A DNA stretch of 64,000 bases from positions 124,001-188,000 of the forward strand of contig WION01000020.1 in the NCBI GenBank assembly GCA_015039365.1, in the 5' to 3' direction. The notes beneath the pieces were generated by a model that was not told the DNA's origin, did not search any database, and saw nothing but the letters and a program-made list of their open reading frames with translations. Each line of letters begins with the position of its first letter. Position 1 is the stretch's first letter. The position numbers and the translations under genes were made by a program. The stretch is from Amanita rubescens. Its lineage: Eukaryota > Basidiomycota > Agaricomycetes > Agaricales > Amanitaceae. This document shows positions 57,307-64,000 of this stretch, piece by piece.

Positions 57307-58053
57307 CAATCGATCAAGAAATCGATTGAGTCATACCAAAACCAGTAATGTACCATATATGCTGGATGAGGTGGCTCCAGAAGTCACATGCAAATTTGAA
57401 CCGATCCTCGGTGGACGGGTTCCAGATCGTTTTGAGGAGGGTATTCTTTATCTTACTCCTACAATGTGTGGGAGTTTCTCCCTGAGAAGGGGCGCGATCC
57501 TTCATTTAGCGCAGTGAGAATCAATCCATACGCATGTCAGCCAACACTAAATACATGACCCAGGTCGAATAGCTCTCCTCCCTATACTTTCCCTGCCGTA
57601 TATCCCTTGCCCCTTGTTCTTAGGCTCTACTTACCTATCGAGCGATCTCTTCCATTTGCTTTCTTGTCGCCATTCCGCACATTAGATCTGAGGTATTTGT
57701 ATGTATAATGTTACAACGCGGAATAAAATGAATCCATCAAGTGAAATGAACGAATGCGGGTCTTTTGTGCGCCATTAGACGTAGTGGTTGTATTTCACTC
57801 GTACGGGCAATCTCATCTATGTCGTCCTGAGCGTAGTGCGCGTAAGACAAGTGCTTTCATGGTGCGTAGCTTATTCCATTATCGCGGTATCTCATTATCA
57901 TGATATCGGATACGCACGCAAATCGTATTACAGTCGCAACATTAACAAGACCTGTAGTCTCTCCCCAAAGACATACATTCAAAATAATAGATCGAAAAAA
58001 AAAACGATCGGTGCATGTAAACTCGCACGACTTGAATGCATATTACGATGAAA
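57307..58053. other. no supported gene
   Basis: 3' flank of the MFS gene and of the convergent DELD paralog 3. No coding evidence. Confidence 0.5.
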
Positions 58054-59246
58054 TTAGTCCAGCTCGTCAATGTAGTAGCCCCGTGCCCTCATGTTGTTTC
58101 GATCTACAACGTACGAAATGTCAGACCTCGATAAGAGACGTCAAATGACAACCTTTGTATATCGTAAATGATGTTATACTATACCTTGCCTTTATTTTTG
58201 GGGAATGAGGTGAACCCGGCCTTCATTAAAGAGGATCCTTAATGTCAGCTGCCGAAAGTGATAAATGATGGAAGACTATACCCGTGCAAGCCTTCCAAAT
58301 GCTCGTGGGGGGTGGTTGGCCTCCTGTTATTGTAATGGATATCAGTTTATCAACCGCTTGAAGTAATAAGTGATACGGTACTGATAATTAATGCCGTCAG
58401 CTACATGATGTGCTTCCTCAATCGACGTTCGTGGCGATCTGCTATAATGTTGTATGTTGATATCAGCCGAGGTCGGAATAGGAAGTAACACTGTACCTGT
58501 CGCCTTCATGAGCACTTTAGTAAATGTTAATGCCATCTGTTTCGCTTTATAAAAAATATACTGACTGGTACGAAGGTGGGGGCCCTTGGGAGCCCTCTGG
58601 AGTCGAAAGCCTTTAAAAAAGATATCAATAATGTCATCTGCTTCATCTCATGTAGTAATGCTATGCTGTACATTAGGTGATGAGCTGAACCCATTTGATG
58701 AGCCGAATGTGTTTGAGGGCTTAAATGCTCTTCGGGAGGTGAACCTGAATGCGTTCCGAGCTGATTTGAAGGCTCTTGAGCGCCTGGATGCAGAGAGTAT
58801 GGAGGAGGTGGAGTTCGAGGCCTAATGGATGAGTGGGGATATTGAATATCTTCGCAACATAATGGTAATGAAATATTGTAACTTACCGATCTGGAGGACC
58901 TGAGCGCATACGGGATAGGCACCGTTGCGCTGCAGCTTTTACGACTTCCGTGCACTTCTCGATAAATTTAGGTTTCCCAGCACGCCTAAAAAGCCTTCCG
59001 GGGAAAGAATGGGCCTCTGCCCCGACCTCGAAGAATAAGGTCTCTCTCACCGTTGATGCTCTTCATAACCGGAGAGGATTCTCGGTTTGAGTATAACCGC
59101 AGACCTAACAGCAGCAGACTGATTTCAAACAGTGTCGCTTTACGTGAGGACGGAACATCATACTGCACGGGAAAGCCGATCGAAAGTTGTGCAAATAGAG
59201 CAAGTTGAATGAAAGTTGCAAAAATCGCAACGGAGGGTTGAACCAT
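58054..59246 (-). CDS. DELD/PPxY family paralog 3: signal peptide, C-terminal IDELD, about 221 aa
   Basis: Starts at ATG 59246 with a signal peptide (MVQPSVAIFATFIQLALFAQ). Exon 2 reads SAVILKPRILSGYEEHQ. Exon 3 begins LFRRAGKPKFIEKC and, unlike paralogs 1 and 2, has no membrane segment. Further exons, all phase 2, code for RTPPPPYSLHP, a His/Ala patch (HSAHQMGSAHHLM), GPPPSYQ, AHEGD, SIEEAHHVADGINY, PTTPHEHLEGLHG and PGSPHSPKIKA, and a last exon ending ARGYYIDELD, stop at 58054. It keeps both PPxY motifs and the DELD-like end, and is the member most like a soluble secreted protein. Ten exons, all consistent. Confidence 0.78.
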
Positions 59247-59308
59247 GATTTGATGAGAAGGTACGTCGTAATCCGAGTCGTAATAATGGGAGATGAGTAG
59301 AGTATAGA

Positions 59309-59376
59309 GTGACCAGCACCGTAGGGGGGAGAGCGCAGCTCTGGGGATGCAGAAGACGGGCAATCCAATATTTATA
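59309..59376 (-). promoter_or_regulatory. conserved promoter block of paralog 3
   Basis: GTGACCAGCACC, GAGCGCAGCTCT and CCAATATTTAT are in the same order as in front of paralogs 1 and 2. The coding-strand TATA candidate (ATAAATATTGG) is about 125 bp upstream of the ATG. Confidence 0.65.
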
Positions 59377-59829
59377 CCGCGACGAGCCACTGGAAAGCTC
59401 CATCACGTTACCAGGACACGAGATATATTTGTTTCTTTCATCTTGGCTTTTCTGGTGGTGCCGGCGGGCCGTGGTGCGGCCGAATACGATGATGCATCTA
59501 GCATAAATGATGGATTTCATAATATATCGACGCTTCTTCATCAGCAGTGTGCAGCGCTGGGCGGAAGCAGGGTCAATTTAAGCTCAAGTTGACCTGATGT
59601 GGCGGACGCCAGCCATGTAGGTACTGTCCATAGCGACAACTTCATCGGGATTCCAAACGCATGAATTAGAATCCTGAACTAATTACCCGATGAATCACGT
59701 TTGTAACCGGGGTGCCCGAGCCCGATAGCCTGATCTTGTCGTGCTAATCAGTTTTGCAGAGCGGGTGTTGAACCTGAGTTTGAGCCTATGGCGGTGCATG
59801 ACAGCAACTTCACATCTTGAAACCAGAAA
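59377..59829. other. no supported gene
   Basis: Intergenic between two minus-strand genes. A local inverted match (ATCGGGATTCCAAACG near 59647 against CCCGATGAATCACGTTTG near 59687) is imperfect. Confidence 0.4.
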
Positions 59830-60180
59830 CTACTCGCGATTCAAGAATCCAAGGCCGCGGTTGAGTAGTGTTTCAGCTTCAAGCGACGTCGATACCTTAA
59901 AGTTAAACTCATCACCCTTCGCGACCGTTCCCAGACGGACATCGAATGCCACGTCAAGTAAAGTCGGGTCCGTTCCGCTTATTTTCTTATAAGAAGTAAG
60001 GACGATGACAATTGCTACTACCTGAATACCGGCATAAGTAGGTTCACTGGTCTTCGAATTGGCTTCTGTCGTTTGCGTCGTCGTTGGTCGATAATGTACC
60101 ATTTCAAGGTATGCACCTGGGGGGATTTCGACGCGTGTAACGTCTAACCATCTTAAGCCGATGATATTTGCCTGATGGTA
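59830..60180 (-). CDS. hypothetical small protein
   Basis: Minus-strand exons read LRWLDVTRVEIPPGAYLEMV and HYRPTTTQTTEANSKTSEPT, then across a possible intron (GTATTCAGG to CTTATAAG, about 60030–59987) KISGTDPTLLDVAFDVRLG and ending ETLLNRGLGFLNRE. The residue pattern looks like an all-beta protein, but I recognise no family. The N-terminal exon is not certain. Confidence 0.4.
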   Translation of the reverse strand, partial: YHQANIIGLRWLDVTRVEIPPGAYLEMVHYRPTTTQTTEANSKTSEPTYAGIQVVAIVIVLTSYKKISGTDPTLLDVAFDVRLGTVAKGDEFNFKVSTSLEAETLLNRGLGFLNRE

Positions 60181-60836
60181 TAGGTGTTATAGGTAGGCCT
60201 TCCTTGCTGAGCCGTTGCTATTAAATAAAGGCAAAAACGAATTGAGGACGCCAGTGTTCCAGGCAAGGGTCAGCCTTGTGCTTGGAGGGTATGACGGGGA
60301 AACTCACAAGGAGGCAGTGTGACGACCTTAAGGTTTGGATCCGATCGCGCTGTCTATTCGTACCTTTAGATCGGGTACATAGATCCTGCTGTTAGTATAT
60401 TGTTCCGGCCTTGACTGCTGACCGGTGATAGATGGTGAATATTGTCAACCTTTGCCAAGCACACTGGTGAATTCCATAGTCGTACTGCAAGGCCATGCTT
60501 TGAATTCGAACATGATGGCTGTAGCAGTGCATGATGCGGCGCGTGGGAATAAATAATACTATGTGGGCCCTAAGCTCGGCGGCCGGCCTGTCATTAATTC
60601 ATCGAATCGGAAGACTTCCACCTGAAGTACACCACTTATGAGTGTTATCGGGAGAAAACCTAGGCTTCAGGTTTCGCAAGTGTGGAGTTGAATTGTGCCG
60701 CGGCGGCACGGGTTCAGTTGGAGGTTCTTGGCGGTACTCTCTGCAGCGCAAGTACAGTTATTCCGTCACTAACAAAATATTTCAGCTCCCGATACCTCAC
60801 GATTTACAGTCACAGGCGTACCCCAACACAAGGTCA
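60181..60836. other. no supported gene; promoter side of the first P450
   Basis: Intergenic. No coding frame supported. Confidence 0.45.
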
Positions 60837-63148
60837 ATGTCTTTCAACATTCAAAACTCGTCAATCTTTGGGATCGTTCTAGAGTGCATATCGGATGCTG
60901 CGTCAAAGAAAGTTCAGATAGCGCTTTCCGTCGCGTTTATCTTTCTTGCAAGGAGGGTAATTCGATACTACCAGGGATTATCGGTTCGTACTTTCCGGTA
61001 ATGTCATCATAATCGAAGATTTATATCCCCATTGCTAGGCAGCTCCCAACTTCCCTGGTCCTCGAGTTGGCTTCCAGCCGTTGTCCTTAATCGGCAATGT
61101 GTTTCTTCCGCAGACCTGGTGGAATCCCACTGCTTTGTTCCCTTGGGGAGAAGATTGTAAGCAATGCCTATTCGTCTTGAGCCATGCGTCAGGGTGCTCA
61201 TTTGTATGCAAGTATACAAGAAATATAATACGGATACTGTTCGCATGGTTCCGATGTTGTCCGGTTCGCCCATCGTTCTAACTAGTAATCTTGAAGTTAT
61301 GCGCCAAATTGCGCATAATGGGCCGGACGCGAGCTTTATCAAACCGGATGTTGTGGGTGCAGCGCTGCGGTAAGTGCCATGTTATGCCATCCTCGTATTA
61401 TAATTGATCCTTTCTTCTAATACATAGGGTGTGGGGTATGAACTTATTCTCTGCGAATGGAGATACGTGGCGGACGCATCGGCGTGTCGTCGGACCTTCC
61501 TTTAATAATGCATTGTTCGTCACGAACGAGCTTTCTCTTTTCACTCTAACCCAAAATTTAGGTACGAACACGTATTTGAAGGAAGTGTTGCTATATACCA
61601 CGATATGATCGCTTCGGAGAAATGGACAGACCAGAACGAGGTTCAAGTACCAGTCTTCCAAGACCTCACTCATAAGGTATTCCCGTTCTAGAGTCAAAGG
61701 GTATTTTACTAATCCGCCAAGTTTGCTTTGCTTGTCATTGAAGTTTGCGGCTTCGGCGTCCCGTTTAAATGGGCAGAACCACCCAAAGCAAATGACGGGT
61801 CAATACCGCTCCAGGAAGCAATACAGGTTGTGGGCGAGAATTCTCCACTCCTGATTTTCGCATTCTGGTTGACATCACTTCCGGTCGCCAAGTAAGTCCG
61901 TGATAGTTTTGCTTCATTACCAGGTTGTAACTCATTGGTGCCAAGATTTCGCCAGGTTCGAGCGGCTTTTTGGCAGGTTATGAATTTCATGGAGAGGCAA
62001 GTGGATCAGCGGAAGTCTTTAGTCCAGAATAGCAAAGGTGCGGACGTGGGACACGACGCATTCACGATGCTTGTACAAGCCAATGAGGATGAAGCTGCCA
62101 AATACAAGCTAAGCAAGCAAGAGCTTGTTTGTATGCCGTGACCTTGGTGTGCTCTTAACTCACTTTTCTTCGTAGATTGGAAATGTCTATACTATGCTCA
62201 TCGCCGGTCATGGTAAGGCGCTCCACGTCTCGGATTTTGTGTTTACTAAATCCTGTAAGAAACGACTGCTACTTCCCTTGCCGCTACGATGGTCTATCTA
62301 GCCTTGGATCCCGAAATTCAAACCGAACTTGTTGAGCAAATTGAGTCAGTTGTTGGATATGATCGCGATCCTGTATGTTTGCCTTCCTTACTTTCGCTAA
62401 CGCCAGATTTATCCCGTACATGAGATTAGGCTTTCGAAGATTACCACAAGTTGAATAAAGTCCATTCTGCTTTCCTCGAATCGATTCGGTTGTTCCGTAT
62501 GCCGTTTTTTTCTTAGAAATCCAAGCTTCTCATGACGCTGGACTAGCACCTGCATTTATACTGACTCGCGAATCAACGAAAGACACAGTCTTGAAGATTC
62601 CGAAGCCAGTTGGCCAAGAAGGGTTTACTACACTTCCTATTTCCAAGGGAACAATGGTATGTACCTTATCAATGCTGTCCACTTCCATACCGAAGATATA
62701 GTTGTAGGTGATTACAGACGTGGTAGCCCTCGGTACGTCTATGAATCTGATAGAGGCTTTATCGGTTATTTAGTGGTGGTACAGGTCGCAACCCAAGATA
62801 CTACGATGAACCAGAAAAGTACAAGCCGTCACGCTGGTACCAGACAGAGAACTTGGAATCGGAGCTGTTCACTGGATTCGGCGTCGGTATGTCTTGCACC
62901 GTTTCGTTAATCGGTGCTCATACATGACACCATTAGGCGCCCGGGCTTGTATCGGTCGTAAATTTGCAGTCACGGAAGCTGTTGCCTTCCTTACCATGCT
63001 TCTGCGTGACTGGCAGGTTGAGCCGATGTTGAAAACTGGTGAAAGCAAAGAAGAATGGAAGGCACGCTTGTTCCAGCCAAAAATCGGTTTTGCGCTTGGT
63101 ATGCAGGATGTCCCGGTGAAGTTCACGAGGAGACAGCAACCGCTCTGA
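60837..63148 (+). CDS. cytochrome P450 monooxygenase, tandem copy 1
   Basis: Membrane-bound fungal P450. The first exon (60837–60983) codes for MSFNIQNSSIFGIVL and a hydrophobic anchor (IALSVAFIFLARRV), then the proline-rich hinge AAPNFPGPR. Later exons carry GDTWRTHRRVVGPSFNNAL (helix C), FALLVIEVCGFGVPFKW, the oxygen-binding I helix AGHETTATS, the ExxR helix FLESIRLF, NPRYYDEPEKYKPSRW and the haem-binding loop FGVGARACIG, whose cysteine ligates the haem, then VKFTRRQQPL and stop. The frame holds across the splice sites I traced, including two difficult introns around 62495–62550 and 62656–62785. The length looks normal for a P450. The substrate cannot be deduced. A paralog begins at 63787. 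Confidence 0.87.
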
Positions 63149-63786
63149 GGTTTGGGATGTAATATCTTTAAATAGATTAGGAACGTAGTGTATATCATGT
63201 CTTACGCCACCCTCTACAATCCACAGACTGGAGTCCTTTGGACTATACCCTAAAATGCGCTATCGGTCGAGGGCATGGGTCTACGCGTACGAATTTGCAA
63301 CATGAGAGGAGACGAATCTCATAACGAAACCTCTCTCAAGTCTTGCTAATCGGCGAGCCCGGGCGCTGAGGAAGGATACCGAAGATATGTCGTATTCCTG
63401 GCATGATCCTCTGTTGATGTCGAACAACTTTTCGCCTGTGTTACCTGTCACAGCGCTGTCATCAATTCTATTGAAGGACCTGAACACGAGATTTTCCACA
63501 CCCGCCGAGGCTAAACTTCTGAGACGAAAAAACGCGAGGCTGGACCCGTCCAAGTGGTATGTACGTTGTGTTTCTCTCTTGTGCGCTGGAGAATTGAATC
63601 GTAGTTAAGGGTGAAGTACAGTGCGAAAAACCTCAAGTCGGTTTAGGCAAACCGTTGACAAATCGCGTTCTCGCAACGGGCCGTTTACAGCATACTTGGC
63701 AACATGACTGTGCCTCAATCCAACATATATAATAACAAGCCCTGGGACCTCGAATCCCTAGCGTTTCAGCTTCAAGACCAAGTCAA
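63149..63786. other. no clearly supported gene
   Basis: A plus-strand open piece at 63308–63557 (YSWHDPLLMSNNFSPVL, RFSTPAEAKLLRRKNARL) ends at a possible donor (TGGTATGTACG) but is not joined to anything recognisable. A TATATAATAA stretch at 63726–63735 is a TATA candidate for the next gene. Confidence 0.4.
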
Positions 63787-64000
63787 ATGTCTTTCAGCAT
63801 CGAAAACCCTTCACCCTTTGGGGTCATTCTCGGTTGGATATCAGATGCCAGGTCTTCAAGAAAAGTGGAGATAGCGCTTTCCGTCGCGTTAATCTTTCTG
63901 ATAGGGAGGACAATTCGTTACTACCAAGGATTAAAGGTACGTCGTCCATAATAGCAGCATGAACAAAATATTCATACTTCGTATTATCAGACAGTCCAGA
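63787..64000 (+). CDS. cytochrome P450, tandem copy 2, first exon only
   Basis: ATG at 63787 opens an exon (MSFSIENPSPFGVILGWISD, IALSVALIFLIGRTIRYYQG) that matches the first exon of the P450 at 60837 along its whole length, including the position of the donor (GGATTAAAG followed by GTACGTCG). It is the start of a second tandem P450, cut by the window end. Confidence 0.8.

Noticed and set aside
1..64000. CRISPR arrays, bacterial operons, ribosome binding sites, rRNA genes
   Set aside because: The window is clearly eukaryotic. None of these was seen, and the tandem repeats present lack the repeat–spacer pattern of a CRISPR array.

Overview
The window is fungal, from a basidiomycete of the Agaricomycetes. 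Genes are split by many introns of 45–60 nt, and the mobile DNA is typical of that class: Plavaka and KDZ transposases, hAT elements and a Ty3/Gypsy-type Gag. Two of three paralogous minus-strand genes end in Tyr-Ile-Asp-Glu-Leu-Asp, which resembles the C-terminal RSIDELD signature of the DELD secreted proteins of the root endophyte Serendipita indica. I therefore infer Serendipita or a close relative (Sebacinales). No phage, plasmid, rRNA or tRNA gene was found.

Layout. 1–1460: end of a JmjC-domain gene on the minus strand, cut by the window edge. 1513–5240: two copies of a block holding truncated 5' ends of a Plavaka element plus short tandem repeats. 5484–9920: an apparently intact 11-exon Plavaka transposase. 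11465–11891: a small conserved-looking gene. 12675–16254: a young gag-only LTR retrotransposon with equal-length, apparently identical LTRs and a perfect target duplication. 16565–18060: two tandem-repeat tracts. 18284–22258: a KDZ transposase whose reading frame is fully restored on paper if two small solo-LTR-like insertions are removed. 22562–26583: two more genes in the same orientation. 29637–30416: a MITE-like element.

30600–44433 is the most striking part. A cystathionine gamma-synthase gene was hit by two copies of the same hAT element. The 620-bp piece between them now lies inverted, and the 8-bp target duplications are swapped between the copies. The right hAT copy was then hit by a second hAT, which was itself hit by an LTR element now left as a solo LTR, giving a nest four levels deep. 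The synthase remnant has also lost its PLP-binding lysine and carries frameshifts.

44478–64000 is the gene-rich end: a hypothetical gene, a Crinkler-like ATPase protein, three paralogous DELD-like/PPxY proteins built from phase-2 mini-exons with a shared promoter block (49100–50377, 51084–52643, 58054–59246), an MFS drug:proton antiporter plus a decayed copy of its last exons, and two tandem cytochrome P450 genes (the second cut by the window end). The P450s, transporter and secreted-protein family lie side by side and could form a lineage-specific accessory cluster, but nothing in the sequence proves that they act together.
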